NCBI RefSeq assembly: GCF_032854445.1
Contig: NC_088295.1
Location: 63,967,249-64,031,248 of the forward strand
DNA from: Liolophura sinensis
Taxonomy: Eukaryota; Mollusca; Polyplacophora; Chitonida; Chitonidae
Reading direction: 5' to 3'
DNA: 64,000 nucleotides
Shown here: positions 35,672-49,400 of the stretch, one piece after another
How the letters are laid out: the number at the start of each line of letters is the position of its first letter
How positions within the stretch are numbered: the stretch's first letter is position 1
Program-made: the position numbers and the translations under genes
Notes under the pieces: model-generated
The model's database searches: none
Told to the model about the DNA's origin: nothing
Seen by the model: only the letters and a program-made list of their open reading frames with translations

Positions 35672-38600
35672 AACTTTTAACGATTGAAATGATCAAATGA
35701 CCCATTGAAGACGACTGAAGTCCGTGGGTTCCGGTATATTTTAGATTATGGATCATGCATGGTGTGGAAACAAGAATGTATATCTTCTTAATAACAACAG
35801 CGTGGTGTTCATATCATTTCTGTAATTCTGTTGGAAAGCAGTATTGGTCGAGCACATTAAGTTTACGTCTATATACAACAGTGTTGTTTATTTTTGTGTA
35901 AAAGTGCTGAGCAGGCAGTATTCCCCTCCATTTGTATTGTTATTTCATTAGATTATAGAGATACTTGATAAGTTGTATGTGCAAAACACAAGTAAAAAAT
36001 TAACTCGTAATATCTCGTATACATTCGTTACACTGTGTATTTATTCCACGCAAATTTGGCAGACCATTGTTGTTAAAAGGTAATGGCAGTATTGTGTATG
36101 CGAATAAACAAATGTGTTTATTCGCATGTTTTTTTTCTGTGATAAACAAATAAACCTCAAATGAAAGCTGAATTTTTTATGAAGTCTATCACTAAATCAC
36201 ATGCGGTAGATTGTTCAGGATTGTAGATGTAGTTATCATATCATTTCCCTGTATTGCCTTGTGAGGTTTTTTTTTTTTAGTTCGCAATTTTCACTGACTT
36301 GTAATAATTTTTACATTAATTTGACACGTCACACCAAAAATAAATAAATGTGTAATTGAAACTAATGCTAAATGAAAAAATATTTAACTAAAGGTGTCCG
36401 CTCTTCAAACATGGAATTCCACTTGGCAGTTTCAGAGAAGCTTGCTAATGAAAAGGCCATTGTCAGTTGGGAACTCGCAAAACGCTTTCAAACTTTCAGC
36501 ATAGCGGCCCAAAGTTATGCTCTCTTTTCCTCTTACTTGTAGCACGTCACACTTCTGGATGTAGGTGTGCTCTTAAAACACAGGTATAGGACACAAGCAC
36601 TGTAGAAAACGATGTGCTTTGTGGCTATTTAGTCCTCTTTATGTAGCCCGCCAGTCCTTCATTTTTATAGTAGACGGAAGTTCACCTGACAGATTACGAT
36701 TGCTTTAAAACAGGTTAAACAAAGCCGCTGATGATTAGATCCATTCAGGTGGCACTTGAAAAGCAGAATCCAGATACTATATTTAGGCGCCCAGGTAAAA
36801 GGCTAAGCCAGATGAAAACCTGTGGGCCATTTAACCCTTCCAGTGGCTACATTCCCAAGACTGTGATGTGTCACAAATAAATCTGCGCCTGTCAAACTCG
36901 GGTAATCAGGCTTAGTTTGTGGGTGTTAACCGCCCATCTTTCTCCAGCCTTCAACATTATTTTACCATTAAGGTAAACTTACGTCGGACGGTTGACCGAT
37001 CCAATGCGGGTGATTAAGACAATTCACTAAGCATGAAAGTCTCACAATGTGTATATGAAGTAGCCTTGGACCAATTATCGAGTTTCACATCACCTGAACT
37101 GCCAAATCTCACGTCATCTTCTGATGGTTTATGGGCTAAAGTTATGGAAGCCTATAGTCTCCACACGCGACTGATACAGTTTGTGCGCAAACGGTGCATG
37201 GAAGACTAGTCCGAACATACACCTGACAATTTTATATTGTGTATATGCCACGAAACTATATTGTGCCAATACGGGAGGAAACTGACGTGAAATTTGAAGC
37301 ACACAAACCCTTTAATGACAAAAAGATTTAGGTATTTTTTAGTCAATGGGAATGAAAAAAAGGTATTTTGAGAGATACTCCGTTTGCTGCATTGAACGGT
37401 TTGTCAGCTCATAGACACTTTAGAATCTTTTTCTGGATCTTGTGTTTGAAGTCGATAACTTACTTTCACAACGACATGGAGTTCATACCGTTTCCAGTAA
37501 AATATAGGATGGATGGATTCAACTGGGATGACCTCAAGCTTTTTACATGTGTTGGTTTAACAGTCTTTTCAAAGCAAATGAGTATAATATTTCTCCAACT
37601 CCAATTTCTATGCTATAGCTCACCATTGCTATCACATTTGGTAATTTATTGTCCATACCTTGTTTTATCAATGTTTTCATGAAGCGAAGGTTGTCATTCA
37701 TGCGCTAATTCACTATTGCCTCCATGTCAGAGCGGTTATCGTTCACACACTGTCACGAATGCGTTCATGTCGGAAAATGAAACCGGAAGTTGGGTGCAGT
37801 TGTCACTAATTCCTTGCGCTTCGGTGGTATTGTCATTGACGTGTGGTGCAAGCAGATGGGATTTAGTTTCCTTTACGATGAGTACTAAAGATCTTTGAGA
37901 TCTCCAGGGTTCATTTTCAGTACAATCACACAACAAGATGTTCAGTCACTCACCTGCTTTTATTGCTATTATATGTACACTAAAATCGGTCTTGTTCTGA
38001 AGGGAATCACATAGCTTTAACGTACAACCCAATAGGTCTGGTTCATTTGTTCTCATGGCTAATATCATATGATAAGATTGAACAATGAAAACAATAACTG
38101 TTTAGAAAACATCTTTAACCCGATAGTCAACAAACTTGTCTCAATCACAAAGTCTTATAGATCTTGAACAAATAACCCTCTCTAATCGATACAGTATAAA
38201 CAAAACGACTCTTATATTAATGTAAGGGACGAGAACACTTTCATTTCACAAATATACCGCCTGCATTGTGTATAGGTGTTAACTGATGGTGTTTGTCATA
38301 AAGTCGACCATCAAAAACCAGGGGGAAACCACCTCTATTTGCCGTATTCCACAAAGACCTCGTGTGTCTCCAGTGAATGCTTAGTAAAGAACCGCATTGT
38401 AATAAATGCCGTTCATCAATACCGTATGCCTTTCTCCGCGGAATAGCGCCTCGAGTTCACGCTGGATTGACCATCAGGCAATATGCTACTATTGCGCATT
38501 GTAAGAGCAGAAATGAACAGGCACCACAGCCTGGTCTCGAATTACCCAGTGGGATGCCAAGGTTTGTCTTCAAGTTTAATACAAGATTTAAGGGTGACCT

Positions 38601-39606
38601 TCAGTTTAAATTTGTTCAGAATATCTTTCGGGTCTCAGTCTTTTGGCTCCTATCCGGCTTCAGAATAAATGCATCTAAACGAAGAATCAAAAACGGCACA
38701 GACACCTGGGATAACTTTCAATTCATTGTACCGAAGCGCTGGTGCCACCTTCATAAACCTTCTTTGTATTCTTTCTTTATATTCAGTACCCCACGAGGTT
38801 TAAAATCATGTGCTCAATCAAGCGCATCCATACTTCCAAAATTGTTAAATGAATACCCCATGGAAGATAAAAGGAACACGTAACAACTACCAGAAACTGT
38901 CCATATACACAACAAATGCATATCTATTAGCTTAGCCCGAAAACATCTGATTTTTCCATTTTATTGCTATACATCCCTGCTCTAATTAGCACTAATACAA
39001 TGCTTCCTTAATCTTTGCAACATTCACAACATATCAGTTACATTTAACTTTGTCATTTCCTTAAAAATACCACTTTACATTTCAGTATAGCACTTTGGAA
39101 GTGTTCCTCCAAGATTCTGCCGAATACTGAAAGTCGAGTTAAAGTAGTGAATCGCGTGTGTAAATAAATATAAGAGACAAACGTCCTACACGTATTTCAA
39201 TGGAGCCTTTTAGGAAAAAGATTTAGACTCGTAAAGAAGATGGGAGACACCTGGGAAACTGTTGGTAACTTTTTACGAAGGGGGTATTCTTTTTTAATGC
39301 CGTATGTTTTTTTCTGCGACATTTTTGGAACTATGAGAGTTAAAGTGGAACAGGTATAGGAATTATTTCACACATTATTCATTAAATCTGTGGCACGTAT
39401 AATTATATTTTAGACTGCCTCCTCTTTAATTATCTCTCGCTTTGTATCTAGTCAAACCGTTCTTTCATCAAACTCCACAATGGAATGATTAAATTCCCAA
39501 AACGAGTGCTACACCGATAAAAACCCTTTAAGTCAAAAATAAGAAACCTTAAAGTCAAGAGCAAAAACTAAAGTTTGGCCAGTATACAGTTATCCAAACA
39601 GTTCGT
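35672..39606. other. spacer between convergent genes
   Basis: Downstream of both the coiled-coil gene (plus strand) and TH (minus strand). It holds the bidirectional poly(A) hairpin at 36098-36127. An AATAAA read on the minus strand at 38961-38966 is a candidate TH poly(A) signal (640-nt 3' UTR), weakly supported. A 168-codon open frame at 38377-38883 has no recognisable motif and I do not call it a gene. Confidence 0.45.
36098..36127. terminator. perfect hairpin with AATAAA on both strands
   Basis: ATGCGAATAAACA (36098-36110), loop AATG, TGTTTATTCGCAT (36115-36127): a 13-bp perfect stem. AATAAA is at 36103-36108 on the plus strand and, through symmetry, at 36117-36122 on the minus strand. 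It lies 430 bp after the coiled-coil gene's stop codon, a reasonable 3' UTR length, so it is the best poly(A) candidate for that gene. For TH it would mean a 3.5-kb 3' UTR. Confidence 0.45.
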
Positions 39607-42600
39607 TCAAGATTTTACAGATATGGATGTAATCTTTTCCATAGCGCAGCGGAGGTTGTTTAATTCCTGCGTAATGTTATCTGCTACGGACGAGATGACA
39701 TCCTTGGTTTTCTTGGGCTCTATAGTCTCGGTATACGGATCATAGACAACTTCGTAAGGTCGCTTGATTTTAGCAGCGTATTGCCTGCAAAAACCAAACC
39801 ATTTCTTTGACACGTAGTCCAAAGCACACCACTTGAATCGAACCAAAGATTTCTGAATTGTTAGTCTAATCAAACAAAAATCGTCTGAAGTATGTGTGGC
39901 TCTGCACTAAGAATTTATAAAAATAAAACCTTTGATGAGAATAAAGAAAAAAAAGCTTACCCAAAGATATAAGTGAACAGAGATAATAGTTCACCGCTCT
40001 CGTTTTTTGTAACAAAACAAATAGTAACCGACTTTCACAGCAGAGATTCAAACATGAGTAAATTTTTATCAGTTAATTTGCATATTTGGAAACTAAAGTT
40101 AACCAAAGTGAAATCTTCTTTGCCTTGCACTAGTAATACTTTGATTCAGATAAACCAGAAAGGGTTTACCCAGCTCTAGCTACATGAATTTTATTGTTAT
40201 TTATTAGGGCTTAGCACAACTTTGGCAATAATGGGTCTATACCCTGGTGATCTAACCTTCAAAACTTACCTCATCTTAGTTTGCATATCATCGAAAGATT
40301 CCACAACGAAGTATATGGGCTGGAAGTCATCATCCGTATATTCCTGAACGGCCGTGGTCTCGGGATCAAAGGGAAGTTTCTTAGGACCATCCCCCAAGGC
40401 ATGCAGTAGCTCTCCATATGACGACAAGGCTCCGGCCCCATATGCTCTCAAGCCGCCATCTTGTTTCAAGAGCCCGAATTCAACAGTAAACCAATACAAC
40501 TGCAACAGAACGAAGATAAAGTGGTATACAATCAGAGAATAGTAAACAAGGGGCGAATTCACTAACGAGGAAGTCTTGTCAACAAATTAAACTCACGTTG
40601 AAGTTGCTTGGATCTATTCCCTGTGGTTCATATGTACATGAAGCTGAACATCACGTCTTCAGTGACGTATTCCTATTACGTCAAAAATATGTATTGTGGC
40701 GTCAATCACGAGACCAATGCAAGAGACAAGCTTGATCCCCATGTTGTCAGTGGACAGGTAATCGTACATCACGCATTTGTGAATTATGAATAGTCTATGG
40801 TCTATTTCGTTTAGAGAGTCGCCTATTTTCAGCTGTCTGCAAAATCAGTCATACTCGCTACCAAAACTGCCTTTAATCAGTGACACGTAACAACACAAGC
40901 TCTACACATTGATATGTTTGAAGTTCACATTATTGCACGGAAAATAAGGTTAGAGCGCTATTTTCTAATGCATAATGTTAAAGTCCATAAGCTCGATTTC
41001 AACGGCAAGAACCCATCGCCCGGAATGACGTCATAATTATTTTAAAAACCAGTGGATTGCTGGCTATTGGGCGGAGTTCAACATGTTTTGACGGAGGGCG
41101 ACACCAGTGACCTAAACTCCTATCGATTTTACTGTAAGCCCTGTTTCTGACACTACTATGTTTGAAATTGTTTTCACGTTTTAGTATAAAACTAAATACC
41201 CTTTCACCTTAATAAATGAATTTAATTTAATTTTAATTTTATCTGTTGTATATTATCTCACGGCACTATGGTTTTAAAGCTAGATGTTAGGAAATTTTGT
41301 TATAAAATACAATGTAGTCTATTCGCTGTGTAAGTGTAAATGTGTTACTGCGTGGAGTTACTGCCCACTCCCCAGCATGCTACTTGTTTTTAAATAATTA
41401 TGACGTCACCCGAGGCAATGAGTGACGTCATCGTTGGTTGGGAGTCGAACTGATTTAACAGACAGCTGCATATAGGTGATTCTCTAAAAGAAATAGACTA
41501 TAGTCTTTTCTTTGCTCTATGCAGAATACATGTACTTAAATGTATTTTAAAAAATGTAAATTTAGATCTGGTGTTATAACCTAACCTATTTGTTCTTTGT
41601 AGATCTGCATTATATATGTGTACTCGCGTAAGTTATCAACGGTGGTTGTTACAGTCTTGTTACGGCAAGTTTTTCCTCACCTGGAATCCCGCTGATGCGA
41701 CATAATATCTTACACTGATAAGCCGGAACACCTGGGTGTTCAGAAGACTGCGATGTGGATTATTACGTGTCGTGAAGTGCACAAGGAACTTTTAATCGAC
41801 TCTACCAAAAACATCGCCAAGCTTTCCCGTCAATGTGAAAGAGGTGTCTGTATACGAGCTGTTTAACGCTTGCGATAAAAAAATAAGCCTACTGGGGAGC
41901 TCTCAAGAAATAACAACAAAAAAAAAAACTTCGTTTCGAACAATATGTTGCATGATTTCATTATTACGAATCTCAGACGTCTCACTGCCTTGACACCCTC
42001 TATCACAGCGCTGTAACCACTCACAATACAATCACGCGATAAGGACGACATATATATCGTGCACCATGCGAGGTACCTTACTGTTTTAAGACACGTTCTT
42101 AAGGACACTCAGAATCTTCAGAAAGGAATGTACGAATAAAGCCTACAAGTTATTGTCTCGAAGAAGGCTAATGACTCAGCGGGGAAGGTGAGTAAATTGT
42201 TAACGGTATCTTTGATAGATTGCCTGGGTACAGGTACTTTCGCAAGCCTCTCGAACCGATGGGGACATTCTCATTAATTTGATATACCTATGTGGAAACA
42301 CAAACTGGTCGGGTTCGGCCACGAGTGGTTGGTTACCAGCATCAACAGCCGAACATTTCCATACGGTCAGAGAGTTATAGAGTGTACTCATTACTTAACG
42401 GTATGCCTTTGTATCCGCGTGGCATTCTCCAAGGCATGTACACAGCGTGTGGAGCCATTTACATGCTATTAGCTGTCGGAAGTTGCCGATTGATGGAGAG
42501 GCTGGTTAATGAATTACGACATCAAGGCATGTCAATGCAGGAAGTGCTCTCCTGGACTCGACCTTGTATTCTGTTATGGACTTCCGGCCGTGGAGATCTC

Positions 42601-43363
42601 GGTCTTCAATTACCTTTCCACAGTTCCAAAGAGGCTTTTTGTGTACGTCTCGCTACGTCTCCAGCTTTGGTCCATAAAGGACCTGGCCAAAACTATTACA
42701 TTTTGCCAAACTGAATCGCGTTTGGAAGACATGGGATCTTTAGTCCATTTAATTCCAACCAAGAGCCTCAAACACTTTAAGAAATATTAAGAAAAAAATT
42801 TTGATGCTTAGAGTTTTTCTAAGGCTGATTACTATTACGGAATTAAACCTGCCGTTTATTTACACCCCGGCTGTGAACTACATGATTGATTTAGCAGGGT
42901 TTCTTTGAAGGCAATGGACTAACACCAACGCATTGTGATTATTAGCTCGACCATTCTTTGCGGTTTGGTTAATAATACATCTTAACACATTTCATTTGTA
43001 CTGGAAACTGTGAGTGTTTGCGAGAACTTTGTTCTTGTTTTGCACTTTGCTAGTTTTGTTCAAAAACATTCAGCCCCTTCAAACCAAGCCATCCGCTCAA
43101 ACACCCACGTATAGCATGCACCGCAGAAGGCTTTTTCCTTTAATAGTATTTTTCAGGTCAGCATGTGACGATAAGTCCGATGGAAGACCCTTCACAGACG
43201 AGGTCGCAGACTCGAATCCTGCTTTCGCTGGTTCGGTTGTGGCTTTTAGTCGGGATGTTTGATCGATATCTGGTTTACGGTCGATGTTTTATTTCGAGCA
43301 GCCCCCCAGTTTATGTTTATACAAGCTTAACCACCCTCGCATAATTAAAAAAATCGTCAGTAA

Positions 43364-43457
<94 letters not shown>

Positions 43458-46400
43458 TAAATTAATGAAGAAGGGTGTTTCAATGAAGGGCGAGTACTCA
43501 CGGTAGCAATCTTTTCTATATCTTCGTCTGCAGCTCCGAGTGAGGCTAAGCCAATCTCCTGAGAGAACTGCGCAAAGCGGCGGTCAGCTAGCATCGGTAC
43601 ATGTCCCAACAGCTCGTGTATGCAGTCCCTGGGATAGAGACAAGGGTTATCGTTATTCCCAGAACATAATGTATAACAGTTAATTGTCGATTGATTGCTG
43701 GTCAGGAATAGTTGACATGAAAGCAGGATAAAAATTATTCTTCATGAACGCTGGAGATTGGTTAAATCTCCATGTATCTTGGTTAACCAATATATGACTC
43801 ATTTCATTGTTGATCGATTGCCGATGAACTGACTATTGATCAGCAAAGAAGAAGACATTTAAAAAGTATCCGTTCGCAAGCAAACATCCGTGCGCCAGGT
43901 CCACTAGGATTAAGTGTTCAGTGATAATACCTTTGGTGAGTTTTGAATACTGCTTCACTGGGATAACGGTAGAAATCCAAATTTAAATACTGAATACAGG
44001 CCCTAATACCCAAATGTTGTGAGCACAAAACTGACACATTCACTGAAGTATGTTCCAACTGACATAATATCTCACATCCTTGTTCCTTTCGGGTACATCT
44101 GAGTCAGTCAATCAATCATTCAGTCAGTATTATACCGTACACATGACACCGAACCCAGTCACATTGTACTGGCGCCGTGAGAACCACTCTTGCTTCCTTG
44201 CTCTAACGTCTCAGTGCTGAGTGACAAACGAGGCAACAAGAAGTACCATTTGTGGTCTGGTTTGTGCATACTTACCATTATAGGCTGTGGTCTGGGTAGT
44301 GTATACTTACAGTACTGGGCTGTGGTCTGGTTAGTGTATACTTACGGTTCTAAGCTGTGGTCCTATGGCATCATGTATCATGAGGTAAATTGGCGGGAAT
44401 TTCGCGACATGCTTACGACAGTCACGAACAAGTTGCGAAACGTTCGGGAAGATTCGCAAATGATTCGTAACTAGTTCATGAAAAGGGCGAATAAGTTAAA
44501 AAAAATAGAAATTATTTTTAACTTTATCGTAAGTGCTTTGTAGGTCTATCGTAAATTCGTAACCATGCACAAGTATCTATTCTGTCTTAATGAGCTAATT
44601 TTGAGAACCATTACGCCATCATGAGCCTTACTTCCGAAATAATTACGTTTCCTTTACGATTGCAACCGACAGCTTCTCGAATATTTACGAAGCTTTTACG
44701 AATGATTACGAACTATTACGAACTATTACGAACTTTTGTCCATTTGGGAAATTTTTGAACTTTTTGAAATTGTCGCCAACACGATTACATTACGACGTCA
44801 ATTCATCACGGTTCGGCAAAATATTCGTCTACGTGTGAACGGGGCTTTAATCTGTACTTACGGTTCTGGGCTGTGGTCTGGTTTGGAACCGTGGCGAACA
44901 TATTGTGTACACTGGAACACGCGGAATGCCAGGCTGGCCAGAAAGTCTCGTGCAGAAAGCAACCCTGACACCGGCCGAAGCTGAAACCCTGTCCGCTCTG
45001 CAAAAACACAAATCATTCGTATATAGAATTGATGCAAAACCATGCTAGACTTTGAATTCACCAATGTTTACTGTTTAGGTTTACCTTAAGCCACATGCAG
45101 AAGGAAATTACCATAGTTGACATAGTGGGTTGCCTAAAATATAAAGTCCAACATTCGCATATCATAACAGGCGTTCCAAGACCCTTTTCAGTACAACACA
45201 ACACCAGTACCCAAAGCAATGTGTAGGAAATGATGCAAAACTAGCAGATAAAGCTTGTCATCAGTGTTCAATGATGGACGGAAAAGACAGTCGATATTCT
45301 AGGCATGCCAACCAGTAGGGGAGTTTCGAGTTCGAACTCTTTTATTGAAGGTAGAAAAAGTCTAACTCTGTCATGCGACCTGTCAGAAATGTCACGCTTC
45401 GTCCAGACTACCCAACATCACTCAACTTTTGTTGACTCAACTTGAAGTTCAGCCATATTGAGTAGTCCGTTCAACATCACCCAACACCATCTAGCTTAAA
45501 TCAAAAATGTGCAAGTGTATTTTTTGTCAACAAGTTGAGTCAGGTTCAGTGAATGTAGCCAGTCAGCGGGCGTGTAGAAATAACGTGTCTGTCTTAAGGC
45601 AGGTGATGTGGGCAAAATGGCGGCGCCAAAGCTGAAAGAGAAAAAGTGGTCTCACAATGAGACAGTTTCGTTGATATAGGTATAGGGCAATAAGCGCAGC
45701 CGATGAACCCACGATACGATTCTTCCGGCTGCTCGTCATTGTGTCTCAAGCACAGCTCAACACGATTCAGCACACGACAAGAGTGTTGGACAATGTTGAT
45801 ATATATCACTTGTAGTATGGACGGGACACTCAAATTACCTTCACAGCATTCAACTTGCTGTTGAGGCAACAAAAGTTGAACGATGTTAGATAGTCTGGAC
45901 GGGATTTTAGGCAACTATTTTTGATCACATTCACTATAACATGGGCGTTTAAAAAAGTGGCATGAAAAGTAATTTATGGTGGAGGAATTATAGAGAAGAT
46001 TGAGAATCTGAATGTTTGTGAACTTGAGAAGTTCCTTAAGGAAAGAGGTGTCATTTGTGCATCTGGAAAAGGCGAGATGGGTGAGCAGTAAATTAATGTC
46101 AACAACGGTTGCCTGACACAAAGCCTATCAACTAAGGCTCTGGCTAACATTTTTGACCATTCACCATTGTCAGACACCCTGAAGACTCTGTCCATATTTG
46201 CCAACAAGAGTGTTATACTCACTGTACATTTTAAGAAAAAAATGGAACTGCCCGGCATGTCCTACAACTTGACAAAGCACTGCATTTTCTTTGTGCCTGT
46301 AGCCGTTGTTATTCATACAATTTTTTTTAATGGCTGCACTCTGTGGGGTGATACATATCAGTGAACATATAATCCAAACTCACTTTTAATTAAAAAACTA

Positions 46401-49400
46401 TTTCTTGAAATGGTTCGCCCCTGTAACATCCGAGGATAAGCAAGGTCAAACGATGAAAATAGCCGTTTTCAGTAAAAAGGAGACGTTTCGTCGCATCATT
46501 TACCTAATTATGTATTTTTCCTTACTGAGTCGTTTTTTCTAAATGTTTCAGTTATGCACGTCGGTTTGTATGAAGTTTTCTCATCAATGCACTTAGGTGA
46601 TTCTTTCAGTTTGTAATCAGGTTATCATCAAATCTAGTTTCTTCAGAACTGTATCTGTTATAACAGATTGGAAATTCAAAGATTTGTGTTTATATATGTA
46701 GAGCTGTAATCGTGAAGTAAGGCAACTATCCCCGTAGTATTATCTGGTCCAGAAATAATCCGACAGATGAGCCTTTTGAATACTTCCAGCATATACAAGT
46801 CGAAAAGGCAACATTTAATTTCGATTTGATATTATATATATCAATTGAATTTGTTTGTGTGCGATAACTCAGTTATGAAAACAACATATAAAAGGAATTC
46901 CGCATGGTACTTTAATATTTAGTATGCGTGATTCAAGAATTGTCTATTCTATGACGACTGTAAGACTAATAGATGGATGAAACAGGCCGCTTACAATTTT
47001 GCTCACTTAAAAACCTGGACAGAAGGAATGTTCAAGGATTATAGTAGACTTCAACATAATCCAGGGAACCTTTTTCCACCAAAAAGGTAATTTTGTTCAA
47101 AGCAGTGTAGTTTTTTTCATTCCTGCCTTTGGGATGGCGATCTCTGGGCAAACTGGTGACATATGTCTGTTCTGTTATAAGAGAACAATGACTAATCTGG
47201 AGTCATCTTTCCGCGGGATATACTACTCAGACCTGCTCAGACCAACGAGGGACTCGATGTCAGATAAGGTAAATATATTCTTACTTCTCATGAAATTGGA
47301 GACATCTTGAAGCTGTGGAATACGGTTCTCGCAGTAGCCACATTCTCGTTCTAGAATGTCAAATACGTGCAGATATTCCCTGCACGCATGCGTGGGCAGC
47401 AGACGCTTAAGTTGGCTATATACATGACCCCTAAAACGAAAAACAGTTGAATGATAAACGAATTTATAGTTTCCATAGGCAAAAATTAATAACCACTGCT
47501 TATAATGTTGTCTGTCTTCAAAAAGAAGAAACTTGGTTCACCATGAATAGGACCAACAGAGGATATGTGCCAGCGTCCCTATTAGCGGTTTAATGTATTA
47601 CGCAAAGTCACGTACTCATCATTGATTCTCAATTGGCTCTTTTCTTTAATTCACTTCTGAACAAAAAAAAGGTTTGGAGCTGATCTTCTATTAGTTTATA
47701 ATATCTTACCATGTTTTAATTTCGTCCTCAACATATTCCACTCTTGGAATTTCCTGGCCACTGTATAAGAAAAATAAGCTCGTGTAATCAGATGCCTTGT
47801 GAATGACATACCCTGAGGAATCATTTACATGATAAACGGGTCCAGCTCATTTTTTGTGGAAGTAATTTAGTTCTGCTTTGTTATCTCGGTCATTCATTCA
47901 GGATGTGATAATATGGGGAGCAATATTAACCATAAACATCGGAAATAATCAAGGATACAATTAAAATATCAGAGCCTGAAATGGTTAGTGTAAATAGTAT
48001 TTAATTCCCCAGACGAGCTCTGCTTGCCAAGGTACTTAATTTTATAGCCATGCTGACATTCGGTGGAGGTTTATCGGAGATTTTCACTGATTAATGGGTT
48101 TTTAAAATGTTTATTCTCAAAAGTTAAGACCGAAAACACTTACTGTCGGTAGTTAAACGCAATGTCGGCGATCTTCTGTCGGCGCTGTCGGTAAACTTTG
48201 TCGGCAAATCCCTGGTGAGAGGCGAATGAAGAAAACAATGCGTGAGTAAATAGGCAGAAATATCAGTGCGCTAAAAGCATTGTCAGTAAACATTGGCAAA
48301 CTGAAAAAATGTCACGATTTGTCGGCATAACCATGTCCGGAAAATGAAGGCAAACCGAGGGCACAGCACGCTATAAGCGTCGGTAAGGATTTCTGTAATA
48401 GTTATTGAGGCATATTCTCCAACTCGCATCGATTCCACTAGCAGATATATTGTTTAAAAGGCACTCGTAATAGATCCCATTTATACCACCCATATAACGT
48501 ATTTTACGATGAATCGCTTGTGGCTGTTGAGCTTTGTTACCATCGTATAAACTGACCACAACCCATAATGTATATATAACAGGCTTTTACGATTCAGGAT
48601 ACTTACACCTACATATATATACTATAGGCCGACGAAGAGAACATTGACGTATACTTGTCACCGCTGCTATTTCAGTTCAAAACAGTTTCCAGCAATGACA
48701 ATGTGATAGATGGAGTGACGGCTTACCGCCCACGATATATGCAAAACACGCTTTTACGAAAGGTCTGAGAATACTGAGTGACATTATTTACTTTTGCTTC
48801 AATGTCATATTTATTCAGTTTCTTCTGCTTTTTCATGGGTTTCGCGTTATTCTAATTTACAACAGAATTAATTAATTGCCGGAATTGAATTTATTCTTGA
48901 AAGAAAGTGTGGTTCCTGGGAAATTTTCGCCTCGCTGGGGACGGGATCTCATATAGACTCAAAAATGTCATTGTTCCAGATATTAAGACATTCCGTTTTA
49001 CATTAAGCTAGTAACTACTAGAATTCTGCATTGTTTAATGGCGTATGTTACCTGGATTATTGGGTTAGGTTTTAAAGTTGAACTCCCAGGATGAGGGATC
49101 TCCATTTCATGCCTGGCAGGTTTCTCGGAGGGTCTTATGGAGGAGATTTTATTCTATTATTATTTTATTAGATTAGCGTATACATACCGGGTGGTCATAA
49201 TCCAGATCAGGTTCAAACTTTGTCACCAAATGGTTACATTTGTCAAGGTCAGCAATGTGTCGGGGAAACCACACGTCTGCAAAGTAAAAAAATGGCCAGG
49301 ATGACAAAATGTTAAAATAACATGTAACACGACTTGCAACAGAAAATGTACAGCAGATTCACGAGCCTCGCTTCTATCAATAGAGTGAGTGCTTGGGGTT

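Noticed and set aside
38377-38883. 168-codon open frame between the convergent genes
   Set aside because: No motif, no splice or start context I trust, and no coding-like codon pattern. Likely chance.
42292-42714. 140-codon open frame inside TH intron 9
   Set aside because: Overlaps other open frames and has no recognisable domain. No evidence of a nested gene.
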